Part shown: positions 20,714 through 31,072 of the stretch, in pieces
How positions within the stretch are numbered: position 1 is the first letter of the stretch
Layout of the letters: each line of letters opens with the position of its first letter
From: Zygnema cylindricum
Taxonomy: Eukaryota > Streptophyta > Zygnematophyceae > Zygnematales > Zygnemataceae
Reading direction: 5' to 3'
Assembly: GCA_037447655.1 (NCBI GenBank)
Contig: JBBHKE010000905.1
Location: 415,473 to 479,472, forward strand
Length of the DNA stretch: 64,000 bases
Made by a program: the position numbers and the translations under genes
Notes under the pieces: model-generated
Told to the model about the DNA's origin: nothing
What the model saw: the letters and a program-made list of their open reading frames with translations, nothing else
The model's database searches: none

Positions 20714-21345
20714 ATGGGAGAACACGGCGTATCAACCACGGAAATGTTAGCGCAAGTTCTTCGGGAGTTGGAAAATGTTAGATTACAGAATGCTCAATTG
20801 AGTAACACCGTCGCAACCATGGAATCTTATTTTGGTGAACGACCTCATGGAGGCATGGAGAGAGACTCAAGGAGACCAAAGTATAGACTTCCGATGAGTT
20901 TGACCCGGCCAAACACAAGAACCTTGATGCGTAGTTATTTTCCATTGTGAAGTACCGCGAGAATTAACCTAGCCTGCCGGATCGTGAGAAGATTAATTAT
21001 GCGGGTGATCAGCTAAAAGGGGCAGCGAGAGCATGGTGGAGGACGATGGTCGAAAACGAAGAGATACCGGCTAATTGGACCCTTTTCATTGAGCTCCTCC
21101 TTGACTCTTGGCAACCTGTCAATACAGTAAAGGTTGCAAGGGATCAAATCGCAGTTTTGAAGCAAACGTACCTCGGTGTTGGAGTACACCAACGGATCCT
21201 GGAATATAAAGTTCAAATACCCACGATGACGGAGGACGAAGCCGTGGATCGTTACGTGAAAGGGCTAATAGCCTCTATTTGTAGGGATGTGGAACACTGG
21301 CTCGCTCGAGAAAGTATCACTCTTAGCCTTGTTGTTTTGGAAACC
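20714..21345 (+). pseudogene. Element K gag (Ty3/gypsy capsid domain), truncated
   Basis: The ATG at 20714 opens MGEHGVSTTEMLAQVLRELE, a coiled-coil-like start. After a frame break near 20950 the reading NYAGDQLKGAARAWWRTM (20995-21050) and then ANWTLFIELLLDSWQP, VARDQIAVLKQ and DRYVKGL (21046-21345) match the Ty3/gypsy retrotransposon Gag capsid domain. The frame then runs into repeat-rich noncoding sequence; zinc knuckle and pol are missing. Confidence 0.8.
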
Positions 21346-21473
21346 TTAAGTTCTCTCTATATCTTGTTGCTATGTTGCCATGCTGCTCTAAGTCTGACAT
21401 CCCAGCTAGAAACCTTGAGCACTCTACACTTGTTGCTGTGCTGCTATGGTGCTCTGATCTGACATCGCAGCTA

Positions 21474-21830
21474 CGCTGCTCTAATATCACAGCTGCGCTG
21501 ACAGATCATAGCAGTCATAGCAGTCATAGCAGTCATAGCAGTCTGCGCAAGAAAAGGTGTTCTGAATATGAGTCAGTTTGTGTGAAGATAAATTGACGGG
21601 GACATGATTTAGTGAGTATGTAACTCGAAAGGCTGCGCTGCTCTAATATCACAGCTGCGCTGACACATCATAGCAGTCATAGCAGTCATAGCTGTCATAG
21701 CAGTCGTAGCAGAGTCATAGCAGCTATAGCAGTTTGCGCAACAAAGGTGTTCTGAATATGAGTCAGTTTGTGTGAAGATAAATTGACGAGGACATGATTT
21801 AGTGAGTATGTAAACTCGAAAGGGAGTACA
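21474..21830. repeat. Tandem repeat, two 162-190 bp units with CATAGCAGT arrays
   Basis: Unit 1 (21474-21635) and unit 2 (21636 to about 21823) both begin CGCTGCTCTAATATCACAGC, pass through a run of CATAGCAGT-like 9-mers, and end AATATGAGTCAGTTTGTGTG...TTTAGTGAGTATGTAA. Unit 2 has more 9-mer copies. The two units are nearly identical outside the 9-mer run, so the duplication is recent. No coding potential. Confidence 0.85.
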
Positions 21831-22453
21831 CAAATTTTGTGCACTCCAAGCACACCTGTCGGTCCGTGAGAAAGTCAAGTTTGGTTGTTCTAGAAGAAAA
21901 GGTACAGTTACATTTGAGGACCAAAGTTACACGTGGAGGTTCACCTTCGGTGATGAAAGAATACGTGGAAAGCGGACGGAGTCCGCCGTCATTTTTGGAA
22001 GAGAAGTATTGACTGTACCGTCATTTCAGCGGAGGAACTTTAACCGCGTACTATTTCATTTCTAGCTGCTGTCTGATTGGTGGAAATAATTATGTGTATT
22101 CGACGGTGGGATTTTGTTAATCAAGAGTAGTGTACCAATTGACAACGGTAGTTACAGTACGGTGTGATCAACCGTAGGCTCACTTGTATATATAAGACTT
22201 AGATTACTTTAGGAAAAGCAGGATTGTTGTGTAGGAAAAATTGCGAAGCAGTTTTTGGGTGTGTTTCAATTATAAGATCATTGTGATCTTTTGGCAAAAC
22301 TTTGTGAAATTTTGCATGTGGTTTTTTTGGTGTATATTTTATATTGTGGCATATATGTAGATCTAAGGTGTGTTTGGTTTGCTTGGGGCTTCATTGTGAA
22401 GTTGGTTGTTTGTGGGATTTCGTGAGAGTTTCCTCTTTGCACAATTGATTATC
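21831..22453 (+). promoter_or_regulatory. Promoter-like segment of unknown origin
   Basis: Starts with a near-perfect palindrome, GGAGTACACAAA facing TTTGTGCACTCC (21831-21855). A strong TATA box, TATATATAA, lies at 22187-22195, about 260 bases before an ATG at 22454. The intervening T/G-rich sequence resembles a plant 5' leader or an LTR R-U5. No second copy exists in the window to define it as an LTR. It could be the 5' end of a host gene or of another retroelement. Confidence 0.4.
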
Positions 22454-22569
22454 ATGGCAACTGCCGGTGCTTCTTCATCTTCTTCACTGGCACCAGCTGC
22501 CTCAAATCAACAAGCCTCTCGACGATTATCTTGTTTGCGGAACGGACCGTTGTCGAGCGTGCCTGATTA
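22454..22569 (+). pseudogene. Truncated ORF start after the promoter-like segment
   Basis: The ATG at 22454 opens MATAGASSSSSLAPAASNQQ, a low-complexity Ala/Ser-rich start, and the frame ends with TAA soon after running into gypsy LTR sequence near 22546. The original gene is not recognised. Either a truncated gag or a truncated host gene. Confidence 0.35.
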
Positions 22570-22837
22570 ACTTGAGGGAAGGGCCCACAGCCCGGAGTCT
22601 TCGGCATTGGAGTCCTGCAAATAAACCTCGAATGCGAATGCTTCCCAAAAAATGATGATCATGCCCATTGCTGAACACATCCCCCCCATGGATATGCATG
22701 CAAAACAGGAGAGAGGCATGAGCAAGAAATAGGGATGAGGGCAAGGGGAAGGCGCAAGTTATCCTCTCCTCCTTCTTTCCCCCCCTAGGCGGGGGAAGGG
22801 ATTAGGGTCTCGGCAATCGGGCTGATATCCCAATTTT
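22546..22837 (-). repeat. Partial gypsy LTR (leftmost of three abutting LTRs)
   Basis: From about 22550 (GCGTGCCTGATTAACTTGAG) to CCAATTTT at 22837 it matches the end part of the neighbouring LTR (24030-24185) and the 3' LTR of gypsy E (46555-46668, GGGCTGATATCC). It is followed without a spacer by the start of the next LTR. Confidence 0.7.
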
Positions 22838-24461
22838 GTGCTTTGTCGACGGGAAGTCTATCGCATTTGTTCCTTCAAAATCCGCTATCTTGATCCAGGG
22901 GGTTTTCAGCTTACTCCAGAAAAGTAACTCCAAAGCAAAGAGAACTCCAGATAAAGACACAAATGCAATACCACGTAGATATATATATATATATATATAT
23001 ATATAGATAAATATGATTAGCTTTTTAGATTTAACAATATCACCTTGCCTTAGAAAAGATAATTAAAGATATATAATGTGAAATGTAACGAAACGAGCTC
23101 AACATACCCCAGCAATCAACAAGGAAAATGAGAAAAAGACGACCCCTCTCTCGATAGTATCGTCAAAAAGGTATGGTACTCCAGCAACCTTCGGTGTCCG
23201 CAGCTCGGAACTGACCAGACTCACCTCGGTTCCAAACAACAAAAAGTCCAAAATCACCTAAAAAGGAAGATAGTGCCAACTACCCGCTCGGACTGTGATT
23301 TCCACAAAAGACAGATCCAAAACCAAGATGGCAATAGAGTCGAAACAACACAAAGATTCTCCAAAAGAAGGTTTGTTGGAATTTTTGAGGGTTTTCACAG
23401 GAGACAGTACTGAAAAGCAACCTGTCTCCTTTGACCCCAAGTGCCTTATACATCAAAGTTTTTCGAATTGTAGGTCCAAAAGTCAAAGTTACGCCATTGA
23501 CCAATGAGCGGCAAGAAATAGTAATTGAACTAACATAAGACAGAATAATCCGTACTACACTCAGGGCAAAATGTTCTGCTCCGAACTGCGGCTCGATCCG
23601 TGGCCGGGAGTAATTATTTAGTCCCCTATTATAAGACAAAAATGACACAAACTTGTCACACTTTGACCTAACGTTATTAAGGGACCAAAAGTCAGCTGAG
23701 CCGAAGCTAAACTCGTAGAGACGACTAACAGCATAATCTAGATGCAAATCCGAAAAGTTACGTGGCAATCCACAATGTACCCCCACGAAGGCTGTTGGAA
23801 ACTGGTCTCAGGTAACGGAATTGCAATATTTGAAACTGTAGAACTTCGTCATTCGGCCTCTGTAGACGCGAAATAAAGTGCGTTCCCCTCAGTGTAGGAA
23901 ATACAAGATTCTCGTTCAGCTTGGTGCACTCGCTCCTCCGTACTCTAAAGACGGTATAGGGTAAAAAGGGCTAGGAAATCCTTGGTGAAATAAAGGTATG
24001 CCTGAAAAGCACATGAGCTTGTCAGCTGTCAAGTGTGCCTGATTAACTTAAGGGAAGGGCCCACAGCTCAGAGTCTTTGGCATTAGAGTCCTGCAAATAA
24101 ACCCCGAATGTGAATGCTTCCCAAAAAATGATGATCATACCCACTGCTGTTAGATTCTTGCCATGGATATGCATGCAAAATAGGAGAGAGGCATTGTCGA
24201 GCATGCAGGAAACATCAAAGGAGGGCCCACTGCCCTGGTAATTGAAATTGGAGTCTTGCAAACAACCTTCCCCAGAATGGGAATGCTCCCCACAACCATG
24301 CTTGTGCCCAATGATGCCCGCCTTGTTCCTGTGGGCATGCATGCAAAGGTGGGGATGAGTGCTTGGGGAGGGCGAAAAGATATCCCCTCCCCCCTCTCCT
24401 TCCCACTCTTGGCTGGGGGAAAGGAGGGAATCCTTAGAGGTGAAGTCGGGTCCTTGATTTT
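22838..24461 (-). repeat. Gypsy LTR, subtype alpha
   Basis: 1624 bp. It aligns over its first 1.1 kb with the LTR at 62881-64000 (for example GTCGACGGGAAGTCTATC and the CAGTACTGAAAAGCAACC block near 23410). It holds an (AT) run at 22979-23005 and two imperfect copies of a roughly 150 bp segment near its right end (24040-24200 and 24205-24360). On the element strand a TATA-like TGTATAAGG precedes the predicted RNA start. It abuts a subtype beta LTR at 24462. Confidence 0.7.
22979..23005. repeat. (AT)n microsatellite
   Basis: About 13 uninterrupted AT dinucleotides inside the gypsy LTR. The related LTR at 62881-64000 has only a few (near 63020), so the run expanded after the copies separated. 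Confidence 0.95.
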
Positions 24462-25929
24462 GTGACGATCTGTTGGAAGCTTAACAAAAATCCTCTCAAA
24501 ATCCACTATTGTGGTAAAAAAGATTATGGTAATCGACCACCGGAAGAAACCCAACCAGAGCCCCAAAAAGGACTACCAAAGAGAGAACCCAGATGCTTCC
24601 ACTCAGAAAAAATGAAAGGATAGAAATATAAAAATGCTGTCTCAGAATTAACAATATCACCTTGCCCTTAGAAAAATAGAGAATAAAGTTAGAATGTGAA
24701 ATAATAGCAAGGGAGCTCAACCTACCCCCAAAACGTAACGTGGACAACCAAAAGGAGACAAAATCTCCCTCTGAAAACCGCGAAACAGGTAAGGCCTCCT
24801 TAACTCCTCGGTTTCCACGACCTAGAACCGGCAAGACCCTTCTTGGTTTCCAACAAACACTAGTCCCCAAATCGCCCAAAACAGGAAAGACGGTGCCAAC
24901 CAACCAACCGAACTTCAATTTCCACAAAGGACGGATGCAAACCAAGATGGCAATAGAGTCACAATCACATGCAAAACAAAAGTTCTCCACAAGAAAGTTT
25001 GCTGGAATTTCTAGGGTTTTTCTCAGGAGACAGTACTGAAACAACAACCTTTCTCCCTCGGCCCCAAGTGCCTTATACAAGCCAAGTTTTTCCTACCGAT
25101 AGTACCAAAGTCAAAGCAATACCAGGGGCCAATCACCTGCCAGGAATTGTTATTGTACGGACATAAGACAAAAAAGGTTGTACTACACTCAAGGCAAAAA
25201 GTTAGGCGACTATCTTCGGCTAGATTGGAAGCCACGGGTTTCTCTATGACACAATCCTGAGCAACAAAGTTCTAAATTGATGTGAAACGCCTAACTTTGA
25301 CTTACATTAATAAATGCTCTACACGGCTGGTGGATCTGAACTAACGTCCTACTGATAGCCAACAGCAAATTCCACTAGACTATCCCAAAAGTTACGTGGC
25401 GTTCCACAATGTAGCCCCCAATGGGACAGTTGGCATCTGGTCACATGTAACAAGATGGTAATCTTTGGAACGGAGTAACTTTGTCGTCCGGCCTCCGTTA
25501 GGCCCGAAATAAAGTGCGTTCCGTTCAGTTAAGAAAATAGAAGAATCTGGTCCGGCTAAGTGCGCCTTTTTACCCGTACTTTAATGACCGTACAGAGGAA
25601 AAAGGCCCGAGAATCCTTCGTAAGATAAAAGGGGTGCCTGTGAAGCACATGAGCTTGACAGCTGTCGAGCGTGTAGGAAACATCAGAGGAGGGCCCAATG
25701 CCATGGTAATTGGCATTGGAGTCTTGCAAACAACCTTCCCCAGAATGCTAATGCTCCGCAGAACCATGCTTGTGCCCAATGATGCTTGCCTTGTTCCTGT
25801 TGGTATACATGCAAAGGTGGGGATGAGTGCTTAGGGAGGGCGAAAAGATATCCCCTCCCCCCTCTCCTTCCCCCTCCTGGCCGTGGGAAAGGAAGGAATC
25901 CTTAGAGGTGAAGCCGGGTCGTTGATTTT
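24462..25929 (-). repeat. Gypsy LTR, subtype beta (3' LTR of gypsy F)
   Basis: 1468 bp ending GGGTCGTTGATTTT, then the complement of a polypurine tract (CCCCCCTCTTA, 25930-25940). It aligns with the truncated 3' LTR of gypsy E (45755-46668), including GGACGGATGCAAACCAAGATG and CCCCAAGTGCCTTATAC. Subtype beta differs from alpha in the region that would be the RNA 5' end. Confidence 0.75.
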
Positions 25930-26202
25930 CCCCCCTCTTAGTCAACAATGACTAAGACTTTTGAATAATTACCCCCCCAATTCCCAGTTCCCGCAGAACT
26001 AGAGAGCAGATGGTTTAGAACAAGGGTCCCAAGAGGAGGGGAGACAAGATTGATGCCATTACTGGTCGCATCGATCACAGACCAGAACAAAATCATGGGA
26101 GGAAGATGAGAGGCATTCGGAGAACACAAATGGGGATCACCAAAATAGGTAAGGTGAAAAGTAGGTTCGTCTTCCAATCCGCTGAGGTGACACGGAGCCA
26201 TA
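25930..26202 (-). other. Gypsy F polypurine tract and 3' untranslated part
   Basis: TAAGAGGGGGG on the element strand (25930-25940) is the polypurine tract next to the LTR. The following sequence to 26202 matches 46681-46945 of gypsy E (CCCAAGAGGAGGGGAGACA, TTCGTCTTCCAATCC), so it belongs to the family's 3' end. It holds no convincing ORF. Confidence 0.75.
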
Positions 26203-26207
26203 TTGAT

Positions 26208-27389
26208 TGAAACTTTGAGACCTCCATTGGCCCTCAGAGTATGCACATCAAAAAGAAGCTAATCTAGATAGTGCCGAATCCAAGTTGATATAAACCCAAG
26301 TGACTGACCCCTTGACAATCAGAACCCCAATATAGATTCACCCCTGTGAAATAACACTTTCTGTGTGCTCAGTTCCACCACAGAATGCAAAGTTAGAATA
26401 TGAGATTTGGACACATTCACCCACTTTGACTTTCCCTTAGAAATGCAGCCACCCTGGCAGACAAAAACTCTGACCGACTACATCCTTGTGTAGCCTGGAC
26501 TCTCGTGAGTCCGCAGCAAAAAGAATCACTGAAAATGGTCAAGTAAATTGATAGTTATGGCTGGCCAAAGTTTGCTATTTATACAGAGTGCTCTCTGGGA
26601 GAGGCGACTAGCTACTCAAAAAATTCTAAGTCCTATTCTCACTCTAAGACCCTATCTATTGACGTATGGCACCAATCATATCACTGTACCGTACAGATAA
26701 GTACAGGTGCTGGTGTACTTTTTGTACGACAATCGTACGATATGGCTGATATGTCAACACATGTTATATATCTATTTGTTCCCGTAATCTCCGGTGTCGC
26801 CGCAATCCAATGTTGACGTGCCATGTGTCATCCTATGTGGTGATGACCGCAAACCGCCAAAAGTACAAATCTCGCGATCGCGGCGCCTATCGTGGCCGTC
26901 CGATTAAATCCGGCTATATTGCTAGCCGTTGAAAATAGACGCGCGGTATTTGTTTCGCGGTCGAACCAAATGCGCGGTATCCGTTTCAATTAATAAATCT
27001 GTACTCCGTACTATACATAACTGTATCTATGCAATACGTATATATTTCCAGTTAAATGAACTAGTCTACGTGTAACTATGTAAATAATTATCAAACCCCA
27101 TACGTCGTAATACCAGCTCTAGTCTAAATGGATAATGTTACCGGCTAATGTCGAATTGACGAACGGTAGGTACCAGGATCAATTCTTGGGTCCGTCAAAT
27201 ACCTTTTGTAAGTATTACTAATTTACCCCCTGTCTTCTCTAGAGAGCTTAGGCTGCCATGGCTCTAGCTCCCTATCCAGCCTTCAGTGACTACAACAAGT
27301 GTGGGGGCTTGGAGAGGGGAGTTAGAGGCAGACTTCCTTTGCCCTTTTTCTATCCTATTACAGACCTAAAAAATACACAAATATCAACA
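26208..27389 (-). mobile_element. Copia solo LTR inserted in gypsy F
   Basis: 1182 bp from TGAAACTTTGAGACC to ATATCAACA with TTGAT target duplications at 26203-26207 and 27390-27394; gypsy sequence continues on both sides. No internal region, so it is the product of LTR-LTR recombination. It contains a roughly 240 bp segment (26208-26456) otherwise seen only at 54415-54660, and an antisense tRNA-like block at about 27121-27203. Confidence 0.92.
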
Positions 27390-27394
27390 TTGAT

Positions 27395-28537
27395 CTCATT
27401 TTTCTTGATCCTCCGTCCATCCTTCCCTTCAAGTGTCAAGACCCCCTTATTGGAGACTTCCACTACTTTGAAAATCACCCTCCCCGCTGAAATGTTTAGA
27501 GTGTTCTTTTTCTGTTGCATCCGATACACAAAATCTAGGAGCAGAAATTGGCGTTGCCGCGGGACAAAATTCTCGCTCCGGCGTTGCGAATACCAGAGTT
27601 GATCTCGGTGCTGAGGTGCTTGTAAATTCCCCATGGCCAGAGGCATTTCCGGTGAAATACATTGGCCATGTTGGTAATCAATTTTTTGACTGTTCCCTTG
27701 CTGTCCATCTCTCGAAGGACCCTGCTTGGGCCGAGGCAGCGCCGGGAAGGATGGGATGCCGTCCGAACAAAATGAAATATGGGCTGTAGGAGTGGAGGGA
27801 TGCTTGCCGGCTGAATTGGTACCCCATGGCGATCCAAGGCACCCTTCTATCCCACTCTCCTAGATCCTCTTCCACATCATATTTACGCAGTGACCGCTTC
27901 ACTGTCTGCACGCACCTTTCGGCCAAATCGTCGGCTTGTGGGTGGTCTCGGCTGGTCAGCCGGTGGTTGATGAGGCACAATTCCAACAAGTTGGAGAATT
28001 CTCCCGCAAATTCGGAGCCCTGGTCGGTCGGAACTTCGGCTAGGGCCCCAAATTGGGAAAGCACTATCTGCAGGAATGCGTTCGCAATCGCCTTAGACTC
28101 CTTGCTGGGTAAGACCACCAATTCGATCCACTTGGAAAAATGCTCTATCATTACCAATACAAAGTGGTTCCCTTGTTTGCTAGTGGGGAGAGGACCCAGC
28201 ATATCCACAGACCTTTGATAAAACATTCCCCTGAAAGGAAGTAAATAAAGTTGAGAACCTCCCTTTTTGTCGAAAGCTACTTTGACTCGGTCACAGGAGG
28301 AACACGTCTGCACAATTTGGTTAACTTGGGTTTGCAACCCGTACCACCAGTAAGATCCTGGGACCAAGGAGGTGGTCCGTTTCTGCTCAAAATGGCTACA
28401 CTGCTGGTGAAGGTTAGAAATAAGAGTCTCCTTGTCGGCCGGGGGAGGAACCACTTTCCTCGTCCCATCAGCCCACCTCCGGAGAAAGATGCCCCTTTCC
28501 CACTCGTATGCCGCACTTCGTGTTTGCACCCGAGATA
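27395..28537 (-). pseudogene. Gypsy F integrase
   Basis: The frame 27678-28529 encodes a Ty3/gypsy integrase. The zinc-binding HHCC module is seen as HQQCSHF...CSSCDRVK. The core has SVDMLGPLPT (first Asp), PTDQGSEFAG (second Asp) and AERCVQTVKRSL (Glu, about 35 residues after the second Asp). A post-core C-terminal domain resembling the GPY/F region (ISAGRVIFKVVEVSNKGVLTLEG) follows in other frames at 27350-27646. The HHCC-proximal start is cut by a stop near 28538. It would insert element cDNA into the chromosome; this copy is frameshifted and dead. Confidence 0.88.
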
Positions 28538-30054
28538 ACTACACTCCTGACAAATGCGGGAGAGGGTAACCTTCTTGGACAGATAAGAGTGCCTCTAGAT
28601 CATTCCAAATATCTTTCCGTCCGGCCCCTATTGGCGCCTGCCCCTCCACGTCTGCAGGGAAAGTTGACATTTCCCCCCCCTGATTGAGGAAGCCAAATAA
28701 AGGCAAAGGAAGCTCGAATGAGTCCCAAACTGATTTCAGGATCCTCATCATGGCGGGCCCTGGTGGAATCTCTAGTGGAAGGGTCAGGATTTCTGCTAAG
28801 TCCGTCGGCATTCCCATGAATCTCTCTGGCCCGGTGGATTATGTAGAAGTCCTATTCCTGTAGTAATAACACCCACCTGGCGAGCTTGCCAGTGAGCTTG
28901 CTATTCTACATAATCCACTTGAGAGGTTGGTGATCCGTGATTAGAGTGAAATGGACTCCGTATAGGTATGGTCTGAAGTGTTAGATGGCCCATACCGCCG
29001 CCAGTAATTCCCCCTGATAGCTGCTATAATTCCCCTACGCTCGGTTATTACTCCTACTAGCGTAAGCTACCACATATTCTGCCCTAGCATCATCCAGTTG
29101 GGCTAAAACAGCTCCCAATCCAAACCTGCTCTAATCAGTGTAAAGGAGGAAGGGTCTTTGGTGATCCGACATTCGGAGCACTGGGTGTTGCTTCAGGGAA
29201 TCCTTGAGGAACTGGAAGGCTATCTCTTGCTCCTTCGTCCACGGCCACTCCTAGTGTTTCCGCAACAACTGGTTCAGAGGCTGAGCGTGGGTGCTAAATT
29301 CAGAGATGAATCTGTGATAATAGTTAGCTAGGCTTAAAAATGTGGGGAGTGCAGAGACGTCTGACGAGGGGGAAGGGCATCAAGGGCTACAACTTTGACC
29401 ATATGGGGACCCACTGTCCCGGGTGTAACTTCGTGTCCCTAGTAAATAATTTTCTGCACTCCAAAAATTCCCTTACCTGGGTGACATTTCAAGCCCGCTG
29501 CTTGGAGAGCTGGGAGTAGAATCTGTATGTGCTCCAGGTGTTCCTCGAAGGTCTTCCAGAAGATAATAACGTCGTCGATATACCACCGTACACCGTCACT
29601 CCCCCGGAGTGCCTCGTTGGAATTTGGCTGGCGCATTCTTCAGCCCGAATGGCATGTAAAGCCATTCATATAACATGGACCCTTCCCAAAAAGCTGTCTT
29701 TTCTGGGGCTTAGGCTCCATCGCGATTTGGTGGAACCCATTCTTCATGTCTAGTGTGGAGTAAATGTTGGCCCCGGCCAGCGAGTCAAAAATCTCTTTCG
29801 TGGTAGGCATGAGTATCGGTCAGGTACAGTTGCTATGTTAAGCATCCGCTAATCTCCACACATCCGAAAGACTACCGTTTTCCCAGAAGAGTGTCCTTCT
29901 TGGGTGGGAGAACGGTTGGAGACGCAAATCCATGGAGTCCGGTACTTTCCTGCACCAATCCTGCTTCTACCAGAGTTTGTACCTTTGCCGTGATGAACTC
30001 CTTTTCCTTGAAACTGAGAGGGTACTGCTTCTGCTAAATAGTAGACGTCTCGTC
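28538..30054 (-). pseudogene. Gypsy F reverse transcriptase and RNase H
   Basis: Decayed pol. The RT catalytic box is WYIDDVIIFWK (YIDD at 29571-29582), followed by EEHLEHIQILLPALQAAGLKCHPGK, the usual Ty3/gypsy palm sequence. RNase H traces (YSSRNNRA-like and ITDHQPLKW-like readings) lie near 28920-29130. Many stops interrupt it. The N-terminal RT portion is cut at 30054, where the LTR of copia D begins. Confidence 0.8.
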
Positions 30055-31072
30055 TGTAGAAATTAAGGGTAGAAGCCGAGGCAGTCTACCTCTAACTTCT
30101 CTCTCCAACTTCTCAAACTTGTCCCACTCATTGAGAAATTGGAGAAGGAGTAGAGCCATGGCTACCTAGGCTATCCAGAAGTTTACGAGAAAATATATTT
30201 TAGTTAGGGGTTTAATTTACTAAAAGATATGTATTGGCGACATGATTTGATCCTGGTACCTGCCGGCCAGCAGACAGCCGGTAGCCAATAGCCTTAGCCG
30301 TTAAGTGTAGGAGTAGTGTTATGTACTATGTGGTTTGATAATTAGTTAAACATTTATACGTAGGATAGTTCATTTAACTGTAACTGTTTACGGGAGACAT
30401 ATATCCAATATATGTAAAAGTACGGATTCCGGTACGGATACGAAACCTTTTCCGGAATTATATGTCTTTAGTGAAACGAATACCGCGCATGTATTTATTA
30501 CGGCTACGATTAAATGTGAATTTAATCGGACGGCCGGAATTAACGCCGAGATCGCGGAAGAGGATTTTGGCGGTTTGTGGTCATCGCCACATCGGATGAC
30601 ACATGGCGGAATGACATTGGATCGCGGAATCTCCGAGGATTAACAGAACGAATCCGGACATACCACGTGTCGACATTTTGGCCATGTCGTACAATTGCCG
30701 TACATAAAGAACACCGGCAGTTGTACTTTTGTGTACGAAATTGAAATCTGATTGGTTCCGTACATTAGTAGATAGAGTCTGTGAGAGAGATAGGACTTCG
30801 AAAAATTAGAAGATAGGACCCTCTCTCCCAGAGAGCTTCTGTACAAAAGGTCAACTTTGACCCTCCATAACTTACTGCTCAGGGGAGCAAATTCAGAGAT
30901 TCTTTTTGCTATTGACTCAAGGGAGTCTTGTCTTCACAGGGGTGAAGTTGGTCAGAGTTTTTGTCTGCCAGGGTGGCAATTATTTTTGCTGAAACACAAA
31001 GGGGTCAGGGTTATCCTAGAGGCTTCTTGGAAGCTGTCCACTTTGAGGACTTATGGAGGTCTCAGAGTTTCA
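30055..31072 (+). repeat. Copia D 5' LTR
   Basis: Starts TGTAGAAATTAAGG and ends CTCAGAGTTTCA. At 1018 bp it is about 30 bases shorter than other subfamily 1 LTRs because of a deletion just after the start (the TTTTCTAGGTCTG motif is missing). An antisense tRNA-like block is at 30237-30305. Followed by the primer-binding site CGTTATGAGCCCACC (31073-31087) with two mismatches. Confidence 0.88.

Noticed and set aside
21500-21760. CRISPR-like array of short direct repeats (CATAGCAGT)
   Set aside because: Repeats are 9-mers without unique spacers; this is simple slippage in a eukaryotic repeat region.
23280-23786. 168-codon minus-strand ORF in the gypsy LTR
   Set aside because: It lies wholly in LTR sequence, is broken in the matching LTR at 62881-64000 and has no recognisable domain.
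24496-25080. 194-codon minus-strand ORF
   Set aside because: It is in the beta LTR and not preserved in the copy at 45755-46668; chance ORF.
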